A stretch of DNA of 64,000 bases from Cylindrospermum stagnale PCC 7417 (GTDB lineage: Bacteria; Cyanobacteriota; Cyanobacteriia; Cyanobacteriales; Nostocaceae), in assembly GCF_000317535.1 (NCBI RefSeq), contig NC_019757.1:62001-126000 (forward strand), given 5' to 3'. Below are positions 18,372-26,578 of this stretch, in pieces. Every line of letters begins with the position of its first letter. Position 1 is the stretch's first letter. The notes under the pieces are model-generated. The model saw nothing but the letters and a program-made list of their open reading frames with translations, did no database searches and was not told where the DNA came from. A program made the position numbers and the translations under genes.

Positions 18372-18597
18372 AGGTTTATCTTGCTCATAAATCAACTCTT
18401 GTTTACTCGATAAAGCAAATTCTGCTTTTTGCAACTCCCCACCCAAGTAAATCGCGTGTTCAACTTGCAACCCAGGACAATCTGCTACAATTTGCCGAGA
18501 AAGTTGACTTGCAGATTTACGAGAATAACAATTAACTACTTCTCCAGAACCAGAAATTGTATGTTCTACAATAATGCTGCCATCCTGCACAGTGATT
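18372..18597 (-). pseudogene. Fragment of the MtrA/ThyA fusion gene C-terminus
   Basis: The minus strand encodes about 75 residues nearly identical to the C-terminal tail of the thymidylate-synthase fusion at 24794-26320 (G-S-G-E-V-V-N-C-Y-S, S-A-S-Q-L-S-R-Q-I, L-I-Y-E-Q-D-K). The match stops abruptly near 18597, where sequence of another gene, dcd, begins on the opposite strand. No start codon belonging to the domain exists, so this is a relic and not a gene. Confidence 0.85.
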
Positions 18598-18722
18598 CCT
18601 ATGGCTACGATATACGCCTTTCTCCTGCTGAGTTCCGCATATTTCGCCACATTCCCGGAACTGTAGTAGATCCCAAAAAATTTAATCCTCAAAATCTAGA
18701 ACCAACAGCACTACACCGAGAT
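18598..18722 (+). pseudogene. Fragment of a second dcd gene
   Basis: The plus strand encodes Y-G-Y-D-I-R-L-S-P through F-N-P-Q-N-L-E-P-T-A-L-H, matching dcd residues 41-80 with a few substitutions. It lacks both the N-terminus and the catalytic Glu region. It is fused head-on to the thyA fragment at 18597/18598. The divergence from the intact dcd at 16548 implies an old paralogue or a xenologue, not a recent tandem copy. Confidence 0.85.
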
Positions 18723-18768
18723 TTTGGCAAAAAATATGTAACTAATTTTGTAAAAGTACATAAATTGA

Positions 18769-20703
18769 TTATGTCCAGCCTTGCACTTCTTTATCAGTCA
18801 ATATCTTTTTCAATTTCACACACTCCCGTTGTGCTGCTGTTTTGATGTGTTTCATCATTACAGGTTCATTCTGATTAGCCGCTAAAAAAGCAGATATCAT
18901 GGCTATGTTGCGGATATTACCCCCAGCTACTTGCAGTTGTCCCAGTTTCACATAGTCGAGTTCTTGGGTTGGTGTTAAAGTTGGGAAGATACGTTGCCAA
19001 ATTTGGGCGCGGGATTCTGCTGCGGGGAATGGAAACTCTACCATGAAGCGGATACGCCGCATAAAGGCATTATCTAAAGCATCTTTGAGGTTAGTTGTCA
19101 AGATGGCTAAACCTTGGTATGCTTCCATCCGTTGGAGTAGATAACTGACTTCCACATTAGCATGGCGATCGTGACTGTCTTTAACTTCCGAACGTTTTCC
19201 AAATAAAGCATCGGCTTCATCAAACAGTAAAATCGCTCCTCCGGTTTCCGCAGCATCGAAAATGCGTGCTAAATTCTTTTCTGTCTCACCAATATATTTA
19301 CTGACTACTGCACTCAGGTCGATGCGGTAAAGATCCAAACCAAATTGATTAGCAAGTAACTCTGCTGCCATAGTTTTACCAGTACCGCTATCACCGTAAA
19401 ATAGGGCTGTGATTCCTAAGCCGCGACCACTTTTTTTAGCAAAGCCCCAATCACGGTAAACTTTGTGACGTTGTTGCAGTTGGTCAGCAATGTCTTTGAG
19501 AACTTGGACTGGTCTTTCTGGTAAAACTAAGTCTGTCCACTGGGCTGTTGTATCTATGCGTTGGGCTAGGTTATCCAGTTGGGGACGGGCTTGAGTGCGG
19601 CAGAAATTCCAAAGTCTCTCCAGAGAAGAGGATTCTGCACTTTTGGTTTGTTGACAAGCGGCTTGTATTGTGATGTAGTTAAGATTGAATTGGGATGCAA
19701 GTATCGTAATTTCGACCTTCAGATTGATCGCCTCTTCTTCCAAGTGAGTTGACCAAATTGCTGTTTGCTCTTCAAAACTCAGAGGGGTCACGTCAAAATT
19801 GATTAAAGCTCGTTGTTGATTTTGGAGACGTTCTCTAGAACTGATGATTAAAGCTGTGTTGATATTTTCGATAAATAGGGAAATAGCGGCTTTCTGGTGA
19901 GGGTCATCTGTGGAGTGGTCACAAACTAAGAATAACACGCGATCGCTTAATATGGCTTCTCGTTCCCACCTTTGGGTGAGTTGATAGATATCATTGGGGC
20001 TGGTGGGTAGTGATGCGGTGGAAATAATGCCTAAGTTGTAGTTGAGGCGATCGCACAAATGAGAATAAATATGATATTTACTAGAATAATCAATCCCACA
20101 GAGTTGCAGTTGTGGCAATTGGTTTGGGGCATTTGACCAAGTGGCAATTAGTTGATCGGCTATAACTTGTTGGGATGGTGGCAGAATAATGGCAGTATTG
20201 TCTAAATTGGGAAAACTGGCTATTCCTGATAAATGCTGATCAACAGCAGGCACCCCTAACAAATAACAGAGAATGCGCTGGTCTATTCTCATCGCTGCTT
20301 GGGTGAGAGTAAAACCAGGGGCAAACTCGATCATTTTCCATCGTTGTAATGGGTTTTGGGGAGAGACAACAAACCAATTAGCGTCGGGAAATGCTCCCAG
20401 AGCTAAACTGAGGGTAGGATAATCTTGATTGGGGTTGCCAGCAGCTTGGGCACACAAGTCTGCAACGCTGGGGTCTATTTCCCTGGACAGACAGAGCAAG
20501 AGTATATCCCGTTCAAACTTTTGGAGATTAAATTTACTGCTTAATTGCCCAAGAGCCACGGGTGGAGAGATAGCAGAATTAGCCTGATAATTTGATGATT
20601 TTCCCTCAATATAACATTCTAATAAGTGCCTGATGCGCTCTATTTCTGATTGCAGAGATTGCAAGTTGGATTGATAAGAGTTTGAGATGGCAGTAGTTTT
20701 CAT
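18769..20703 (-). CDS. AAA+ ATPase of the extracellular contractile injection system type
   Basis: 644 residues with the layout of the eCIS AAA protein (Afp15/PVC15-like). An N-terminal helical domain carries F-E-R-D-I-L-L-L-C and, later, R-I-D-Q-R-I-L-C-Y-L-L-G-V. A middle degenerate ATPase-like domain has no Walker A. The C-terminal AAA+ domain has Walker A G-D-S-G-T-G-K-T (about 434-441), Walker B L-L-F-D-E-A-D-A-L-F-G-K-R, and sensor segments L-T-T-N and M-R-R-I-R-F. In eCIS loci this ATPase is needed for particle assembly or cargo loading. Its neighbour is a divergent DUF4157 cargo gene. No sheath, tube or baseplate gene is in the window. Confidence 0.85.
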   Translation of the reverse strand: MKTTAISNSYQSNLQSLQSEIERIRHLLECYIEGKSSNYQANSAISPPVALGQLSSKFNLQKFERDILLLCLSREIDPSVADLCAQAAGNPNQDYPTLSLALGAFPDANWFVVSPQNPLQRWKMIEFAPGFTLTQAAMRIDQRILCYLLGVPAVDQHLSGIASFPNLDNTAIILPPSQQVIADQLIATWSNAPNQLPQLQLCGIDYSSKYHIYSHLCDRLNYNLGIISTASLPTSPNDIYQLTQRWEREAILSDRVLFLVCDHSTDDPHQKAAISLFIENINTALIISSRERLQNQQRALINFDVTPLSFEEQTAIWSTHLEEEAINLKVEITILASQFNLNYITIQAACQQTKSAESSSLERLWNFCRTQARPQLDNLAQRIDTTAQWTDLVLPERPVQVLKDIADQLQQRHKVYRDWGFAKKSGRGLGITALFYGDSGTGKTMAAELLANQFGLDLYRIDLSAVVSKYIGETEKNLARIFDAAETGGAILLFDEADALFGKRSEVKDSHDRHANVEVSYLLQRMEAYQGLAILTTNLKDALDNAFMRRIRFMVEFPFPAAESRAQIWQRIFPTLTPTQELDYVKLGQLQVAGGNIRNIAMISAFLAANQNEPVMMKHIKTAAQRECVKLKKILTDKEVQGWT

Positions 20704-20948
20704 AGACGGTTTTAAGCGTTTTCCGCTTATGTATTTTTTAAATCGAGTATTATGGAAATTCCACGGACTACACTACATCATTGACAATGTTAGTAGGATT
20801 GTAGATTAGAGCATGAACCATAGCGCTCGGCATAATTTTTTGGCAGGAATCTTAAGTTAGTTTAATGATGAGCATCTATCTAAAGACATAGTACATATTA
20901 TACAATAGTGAAGCAGATTAAAAATATTAGAATAAAAGAAGGGAAAAT
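20704..20948. promoter_or_regulatory. Divergent promoter region of the eCIS-type pair
   Basis: 245 bp between the AAA+ gene and the cargo gene, both of which start here and run outwards. GAAGGG lies just upstream of the ATG at 20949. TATTATACA-like sequence near 20897 could be a -10 element. Co-regulation of the two genes is likely but unproven. Confidence 0.45.
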
Positions 20949-22706
20949 ATGTCTAAATCGGGTGGTAAGACAAATGCGGCGGCATGGCAACCCACAACCC
21001 AGGCTGCAAGTAAAAGCATATTTACATCAAGACCGTTTCCCGAAATAGTGCAGCGGGAGCAGGAAACGGCAGGTAACGGGGAAAAAGCCGCCCAACCCGT
21101 AAATAGAAGAGGAAGTATTATTGAAAATATTAATCGTTCGATGTCAAAAAACTCCATACCTGCGGTGAGTAATGCGGGAATAGTGGGAGTGCAAGCCAAG
21201 CTGACCATCGGTGAACCAGGGGATCAATACGAACAAGAAGCGGACAGAGTGGCAGCGGAAGTAGTGCAAAAAATGAATGCACCAGCAGCACCGGGCATTA
21301 CAGCACCCCCAAGAGAGGATGGATTCGACAAGAGTCTACAGCGAAAGCCAGTTATCCCCATACTTGCGAGCAGACTTAGCCCTGGTGTGGAAATGCCCTT
21401 GATGCGTCAGAACGGGTTGAGAGCCAGCCATGTACCGGATGTGCAAGCAGATTTTGAAACTAAATTAAATCAAGCCAGGGGTGGAGGAGGAGCATTAGAT
21501 GCAGCCTTTCGCGCCAAGATAGAGCCGGTAATGGGTGCAGATTTTAGTGGTGTGCGGGTACATACTGACTCTGGGGCAGATGAGATGAGTCAGTCGATAC
21601 AGGCGAAGGCGTTTACAACCGGGCAGGATGTGTTCTTCCGGCAGGGGGCCTATGAGCCTGGGAGTAGCGGGGGTCAGGAGTTAATTGCCCATGAGTTGAC
21701 CCATGTGGTGCAGCAGAATGGGGGGGCGGTACAGCGCGTATCCGAAAACGAGGAAGAAAAACCGAAGGAAGAAACGAAGCAGAATGAACGAGGCACAGTG
21801 ATTCTTCCGCAGGCAGTCTTTCAAGAGCTAGATGCGACTCAATATGCCAATGTGGGATCAAATGAGATATGTGAAGCGGTACAGCCCTTGCTCACCGAAT
21901 ATCTCGCTGTCGTACGGTACAATTCGCTTGAAGATGCTGCGGCGTACCTAGACCATTTGAACGAGAAGCGGAAAGAGGACAAAGGGATGACACCGCAAAA
22001 AGCCTTTCAGAGTTTCAGCTATCAATCCACCTTGTCAATTGAAAAGGCCAAAGGCTCCCAATGTGTCGGACAGGGCATTCAGTTTGCGGATCAAGTGCGG
22101 CAAATGACGAAGTTGCCTGCCTATCCGTGTGCCGCGACCTTCGCCGGGAAGGAGTACTACGGTCACGGTGCCGCAATGATCGCGTTCAAGAACGCAAAAG
22201 ACGAGAAAGATGCAGGATACATCTTGATGGATCCAGGATTCAATGTCAACCATCCCATCGTGGTAACCAAGGAAATTCCAGCGAAAGTTCGCTCTAGTAC
22301 TTACAAACTTGACGAATCAGGATCCATAAAGAGCTACGGAGCAAATGATGAACATGTAGTAACATTTCAACCGCAACAGATACTCAACCCCGATGAGGCT
22401 ATCACAAAATCGGCTCTGTTAGCATATAACACGTTTACTGTTGTAGCACGAAGCGGGAAGGACAAAATATACATACAATTAGATCTGAGACAAGAGAAAT
22501 TAATAGCAGTATATAAAAAGAAAAAATTGACAAGTGATCTGGAGGAGATTGAAAAGATAATTAGTGAAGAATTGGCGGAAGTACTAGGATATGAACGAGG
22601 CCAACTCCTGGAAACGCTCAAAAAAGTTATACAAGGCAAAGAGGAGATAAATAAGTTGCAAGATTCGACAATAGAAAAGAAACAGGAAGAGGAATATCTG
22701 GACTGA
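20949..22706 (+). CDS. DUF4157 eCIS cargo protein with a C-terminal Cys-His-Asp domain
   Basis: 585 residues. The leader (1-75) is low-complexity. Next comes the typical V-Q-A-K-L-T-I-G-E-P-G-D motif (near 80-90) and a DUF4157 domain (about 170-265) ending in H248-E-L-T-H252, a metallopeptidase-like motif. DUF4157 marks proteins loaded into extracellular contractile injection particles. The remaining third differs: G-S-Q-C372-V-G-Q, Y-G-H406-G-A-A-M and L-M-D428-P-G-F line up as the Cys-His-Asp triad of transglutaminase/arylamine N-acetyltransferase-like papain folds. The final 100 residues are Lys/Glu-rich helices. The centre is more GC-rich than the tail, which suggests mosaic origin. The toxic activity is inferred. 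Confidence 0.82.
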   Translation: MSKSGGKTNAAAWQPTTQAASKSIFTSRPFPEIVQREQETAGNGEKAAQPVNRRGSIIENINRSMSKNSIPAVSNAGIVGVQAKLTIGEPGDQYEQEADRVAAEVVQKMNAPAAPGITAPPREDGFDKSLQRKPVIPILASRLSPGVEMPLMRQNGLRASHVPDVQADFETKLNQARGGGGALDAAFRAKIEPVMGADFSGVRVHTDSGADEMSQSIQAKAFTTGQDVFFRQGAYEPGSSGGQELIAHELTHVVQQNGGAVQRVSENEEEKPKEETKQNERGTVILPQAVFQELDATQYANVGSNEICEAVQPLLTEYLAVVRYNSLEDAAAYLDHLNEKRKEDKGMTPQKAFQSFSYQSTLSIEKAKGSQCVGQGIQFADQVRQMTKLPAYPCAATFAGKEYYGHGAAMIAFKNAKDEKDAGYILMDPGFNVNHPIVVTKEIPAKVRSSTYKLDESGSIKSYGANDEHVVTFQPQQILNPDEAITKSALLAYNTFTVVARSGKDKIYIQLDLRQEKLIAVYKKKKLTSDLEEIEKIISEELAEVLGYERGQLLETLKKVIQGKEEINKLQDSTIEKKQEEEYLD

Positions 22707-22709
22707 ACC

Positions 22710-22940
22710 ATGCACAAACAGAATGCGACACCGAAGCCGGAACGAGACGATAATCCACCCAATAGGGAAGAGGCAACAGTTAGTGAACTTATGACTACGG
22801 AAGAGACGACCATGCCGCCCATCCCAGAACAAATGTCAGTGGAGAGGCGGCAATACCTGGAAGAGAGATTGGCAGAGCAGTTCAGTGAAGGGGAAGATAT
22901 AGAAGATGACGACGACTTAAGTTTGTACCTCCCACGATAA
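22710..22940 (+). CDS. Small acidic protein downstream of the cargo gene
   Basis: 76 residues, rich in Glu and Asp, with an Asp run near the end. The ATG is only three bases after the cargo stop codon, so it is in the same operon and probably translationally coupled. I recognise no domain. Position and charge suggest an immunity protein, chaperone or loading factor for the preceding effector. Whether its product is real depends on that coupling. Confidence 0.5.
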   Translation: MHKQNATPKPERDDNPPNREEATVSELMTTEETTMPPIPEQMSVERRQYLEERLAEQFSEGEDIEDDDDLSLYLPR

Positions 22941-23373
22941 ATGGATAGAGCGTGTCGAAATAATGTTAGAAAGAAAAACACTTAGTGCAGTAGGTAGGAG
23001 AGGGCGCGTAGTGCTAAAGGATCTCATGTCGAGAGGGCGAGGCATTTGAAATAGTGCGATCGCCTATCTTGTAGGGTGGGCATTGCACCGAAAAATATGT
23101 CAAGTCGCTTCGCTCCAATTCAAAATTCAAAATTCAAAATTCAAAATTAAAGACAATTAGTGGGAGCTTGGACTCACCACTTTCTTGTTGACCGCCAAAT
23201 CAAAGATTGTGGCGGGGGCTTGTACCCAGAATTAATTAATTCAAAATTATTTCCATTCTTCTCTTCCTAACAGAATTTTGTATCCCTTACGGGAGCCGTA
23301 GGCTCTATGAGTGCATTTTGAATTCAAAAAATGTCAAAACAACAGAGCATTAAAATCAATGCCCACCACACCA
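22941..23373. other. Repeat-containing spacer
   Basis: No gene seen. It contains a period-7 tandem repeat (23117-23148), a gtagggtgggcattgc tract common in Nostoc, and a cgggagccgtaggct tract (23290-23304) also found near 60567. A 51-codon plus-strand frame from 23331 is only the reverse complement of the RAYT relic. Confidence 0.5.
23117..23148. repeat. Heptameric short tandem repeat (AATTCAA)
   Basis: Four perfect tandem copies of AATTCAA plus AATT. Period-7 short tandem repeats of this kind are characteristic of heterocyst-forming cyanobacteria. There is no spacer, so it is not a CRISPR. Confidence 0.85.
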
Positions 23374-23943
23374 TTATTCACCAAATGACATCCCTGCAAA
23401 ATCAGGGGCTGAAGTTTGTCTTCCATCACAACAACAACCCCAACTTAATTGATACTTATCCCTTTCTACCCAACGATGAAAACTAGAATATGTCCACAAA
23501 TGAGGACAAAAAACCAACCCATGCTTAACCGGGTTGTAATGAATATAATCTAAATGCCTGTGTCAATCATTCTCATCTTGGATTGTATGTTCCCAAAATC
23601 GGCGCTGCCAAACATCACTTTCCCGGTGCTTACGACGGGAAGCAGAAACATTTACAGGTAAAGAGCCTTTCCCCTGTAAAGAACGTGTAAACAACACCTT
23701 GAAACGTAAAATTCGCTGCGAATAATCAGCGTCGTTTGGTGGTAAAGTCCAGAGAAAATAAAGATGTTCAGGTAAAACTACAGCTGCGGTAATTTCAAAT
23801 GGTCTTTCTTTCCGAGTTTGAGTTATAGCAGCGCGTAAAAGAGATACATTTTCTGGTTCAGAAAAAATAGGATTTCTCTGATAAGTCACTAAGGTGAGAA
23901 AGTAGGTTCCTCCTAGTATATAGGAACGGCAATATTGAGACAT
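23374..23943 (-). pseudogene. Decayed REP-associated tyrosine transposase (RAYT)
   Basis: The first 126 codons encode a Y1-transposase-like protein (Y-F-L-T-L-V-T-Y-Q-R, V-V-L-P-E-H-L-Y-F-L-W-T-L-P, V-W-Q-R-R-F-W-E-H-T-I). A TGA at codon 127 stops the frame. Past it the same frame continues with H-L-D-Y-I-H-Y-N-P-V-K-H-G, the conserved C-terminus, to a natural TAA at 23374. Family members usually have Trp at the stop position, so one change, TGG to TGA, explains it. The metal-binding HUH-type H-x-H reads H-L-Y. Two lesions make it inactive. These single-copy transposases mobilise REP-like hairpins. Confidence 0.85.
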
Positions 23944-24034
23944 ATTGCAAGTAGAGAGGGAATTTTATATTGGCTATTTTATATTTATTGATATTTTAAT
24001 ACTATACCTATCCTATGATTTAATAAAAATATAA

Positions 24035-24622
24035 ATATCCTTTCCGGAAATAGTGCAGCGGCAGCAGGAAACGGCAGTTCAAATATCTTACAGCCGCTCA
24101 ATCGAAACGAAGAATCACATTGTCAGTTGCAAAGGACATGATGCATGGGTGGTCACTGTCGCTTGGTCTCCAGATGGACTGAGCCTTGTATCTGGCTCCA
24201 ACGATGCCACATTACGTTTTTGGAATGCCGTTAATGGTACGGAAATGCGTTGTATAGATTTTCAGAGTAAGCCACTCTCCGTATCCTGGTGGAATAGAGA
24301 TAATCTGCTGGCTGTAGGTTGTGGAAATGGTCGGGTATCGGTATTTCGGGTAGATACCCTGGATGAACTGGTTTGCTGTTTAGGCCACGAAGGAGAAGTC
24401 AATTGTGTGCGGTGGAGTCGAGATGGGCGTATCCTGGCAACAGGCGGAGACGATCAGACATTACGGCTCTGGCACGCAGAGACTGGACGAGAAGTGTATC
24501 GTTTTAACTTTGAGGAAAAGTTTGTCTGGCATGTCTCGTGGAGTCCCAATAATGCCTTTTTATCCGTAAGCCTCTGCGGAGATCGAGTAATTCTTCTGGA
24601 TGTCCGAAAATTCGTCGATTGA
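24035..24622 (+). pseudogene. WD40-repeat fragment carrying a relic of an eCIS cargo leader
   Basis: The frame opens after a TAA at 24032-24034. The first residues, F-P-E-I-V-Q-R-Q-Q-E-T-A, match the leader of the DUF4157 cargo protein (F-P-E-I-V-Q-R-E-Q-E-T-A, 21039-21077) at DNA level, then the sequence switches to about four WD40 blades (G-H-D, W-S-P-D-G, L-R-F-W and similar). There is no ATG. The only candidate start is the GTG at 24053, inside the leader relic. Four blades are too few for a closed propeller. I read it as a truncated gene joined by recombination, although GTG-initiated expression is possible. Confidence 0.65.
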
Positions 24623-24793
24623 CCACTGCTAAAGAGATTTTGTGGTGCGATCACGGATATCAGCTTAAAAATTAAGGGATTAATAAGTTTGATCGCTGCT
24701 CTTGTAGGGTGGGCAAATAGATGTGATTCCTGATAAATTCCTAGGAAATTGCTGGTGGCTGTGCGGCCTACCCCATATCACTTTTTACGATAA

Positions 24794-26320
24794 TTAGTTT
24801 TCAATAAAATGTATTTTTAGCTGTTTATCTTGCTCATAAATCAACTCTTGTTTGTTCGATAAAGCAATCTCTGCCTTTTGCAACTCAGATCCCAAATATA
24901 TCGCGTGTTCAACTTGCAAACCAGGACAATCTGCTACAATTTGCCGCGAAAGTTGACTTGCAGATTTACCAGAATAACAATTAACCACTTCTCCAGAACC
25001 TGGAGTCATGTGTTCTACAAAAATGCTGCTATCCTGGACAGTAATTACAAAACTACCCGCAGGATCTGCGTAATCTCGTTGCTGGCAAATTTTGGTATAT
25101 TGGGAAGTAATCACATTTTCAGTATTTTCAAAACAGTCATCATAAATATGGGCGCTTTGACTAATAGTAATTAACGGGCCCATCTTCAAAACATGGTTAG
25201 ACTTTTGAGTAATAGCATCACAAATATATCGTTGTAACTCCCGCAACCCCATAGCATTTGCAGGCCATGCCGAAAACATATCATTACTGCGGAAAGTTGC
25301 CGTTAAAGATAACTGATGATCAACAATTCTTACCCAAATATGGTTAAGGCATGGGGGACTGTCATTAGCATCATGGCTAGCATCCCATAAAGACATTACA
25401 GCCCTAGCAGAATCAATATCAGCCACTAATTTATCAATAACTTCCTGAATTTGGTCACGCCCAAACCAAGAACGTAAACGTTGACCATAAGTATATTTAA
25501 CTCCTTCTTGTTGAGGAGCATCATCTAAAATTTGTGAAATATATTCTTGAATAAAACTGCGGTCAATTGGTAAATAATTCGGTTCAGGAAAGTAGAAATC
25601 AGCAGGCTCATCTGTAACAATCGCTATCAAATCTATTAATTCTTGCCATTGTCCATCATAGCCAGTTGGGCGAATTGTTCCCGTTGTCTTAATTCGATGA
25701 ATGATTTTTACCCAAGTTTCTGCTATAGTCTTACCTTCGATTCTGTGTCCGTAGCGTGGCCCTGGTAAAACTGTTGGTTCAACAGCAGACATGGGAAAGT
25801 CTAGGGGAACGCCCCAAGGTTGAATTGCTGCTTTTTGGGCATAAGATTTAACTTGATTAACTGCTTCTGTAATTGATTTAGCTTCTTGCCAGTTTACAGA
25901 ATGCCGCAGTTTTTCTAAAGCATTAATATCAATATCAATATCAATATAACCGGGAATAGCAGAGCGAATTACCCAAGATTTCCGCCCTGTGTCGCTGATG
26001 CTTTCTTCAACTCCATTACGGAAAAAATCTAGTAAACATTGGCACGCACCAGCGTTTTTGTCTTCCTTAGTAGCGTTGAGAACCACTAAAAAGCGTACAT
26101 GGGGGTTATGTAGCAAATTGCGAATTAGTAAGTTTATCCCCCTAGTGGGTGAATACAACTGCCCTATTACAGCATACTCTGACGGTTGAAGGTGTTTTGC
26201 GATCGCATCTCTCACAGTCCACCCTGTAATCACTGCTGTTTGTCCAGTTCCATAAATCAACTGGTTGGGCTTATGCTGCGCTGCGTAGCGAAATTGAGTT
26301 GCTTGACTTGTTTCTATCAT
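24794..26320 (-). CDS. Thymidylate synthase-like protein with an MtrA-like N-terminal domain
   Basis: 508 residues in two parts. Residues about 45-135 resemble subunit A of tetrahydromethanopterin S-methyltransferase (MtrA; related to DUF4346): A-V-I-G, G-I-N-L-L-I-R-N-L-L, N-P-H-V-R-F-L-V-V and N-G-V. The MtrA cobamide-ligating His aligns with Ala90. Residues about 315-410 are thymidylate synthase: P-P-C324-L-N with the nucleophilic Cys, R-S-N-D-M-F-S-A-W-P, L-R-E-L-Q, and G-P-L-I-T-I-S-Q-S-A-H-I-Y. It should methylate dUMP to dTMP, perhaps with an unusual folate or pterin donor. The last 75 residues are duplicated in the relic at 18372-18597. dcd upstream supplies dUTP or dUMP. Confidence 0.8.
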   Translation of the reverse strand: MIETSQATQFRYAAQHKPNQLIYGTGQTAVITGWTVRDAIAKHLQPSEYAVIGQLYSPTRGINLLIRNLLHNPHVRFLVVLNATKEDKNAGACQCLLDFFRNGVEESISDTGRKSWVIRSAIPGYIDIDIDINALEKLRHSVNWQEAKSITEAVNQVKSYAQKAAIQPWGVPLDFPMSAVEPTVLPGPRYGHRIEGKTIAETWVKIIHRIKTTGTIRPTGYDGQWQELIDLIAIVTDEPADFYFPEPNYLPIDRSFIQEYISQILDDAPQQEGVKYTYGQRLRSWFGRDQIQEVIDKLVADIDSARAVMSLWDASHDANDSPPCLNHIWVRIVDHQLSLTATFRSNDMFSAWPANAMGLRELQRYICDAITQKSNHVLKMGPLITISQSAHIYDDCFENTENVITSQYTKICQQRDYADPAGSFVITVQDSSIFVEHMTPGSGEVVNCYSGKSASQLSRQIVADCPGLQVEHAIYLGSELQKAEIALSNKQELIYEQDKQLKIHFIEN

Positions 26321-26578
26321 CTTTGGCTAAAAGTCAAACTTAAATACCCTAACATCCAATGACAATTAACAGATTCTATTTTTACAAATATTAATTTACT
26401 TTTTTACATCCACAGTACAACCAAAAGTTCCAATTATCCTACCAACTAAAAACCCCTCTATATTAAGAGGATGTCTGATTCGTATCAGAATTGATCGAGA
26501 TCCCTCCTTGCTCCCCTTTCCAAGGGGGGAAAAAGCTCTTTAAGAGGGGTTTTGTTTATTTTGACAATAAACCAGTAT
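26321..26578. other. Spacer holding a partial MITE
   Basis: Gene-free sequence between two minus-strand genes. Its main feature is the partial mobile-element copy at 26466-26545. The C-rich and G-rich arms of that copy could also terminate transcripts of the secreted-protein gene at 26579. Confidence 0.5.
26466..26545. mobile_element. Left-end fragment of a MITE
   Basis: It begins AGAGGATGTCTGA and continues with an agtatcaaaattgatcgag-like block followed by opposed C-rich and G-rich arms, as in the complete element at 54514-54667. The right terminal inverted repeat is missing, so the copy is truncated. Confidence 0.7.

Noticed and set aside
18429-18845. 138-codon plus-strand frame containing dcd-like sequence
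   Set aside because: A mosaic of antisense thyA relic, dcd relic and antisense AAA+ gene, with no valid start.
23117-23148. CRISPR-like array
   Set aside because: Period-7 tandem repeat with no spacers.
23331-23486. 51-codon plus-strand ORF
   Set aside because: It is the reverse complement of the conserved C-terminal part of the RAYT pseudogene.
24794-26320. Corrinoid-dependent methyltransferase
   Set aside because: The MtrA cobamide-binding His aligns with Ala90, and the C-terminal half is thymidylate synthase.
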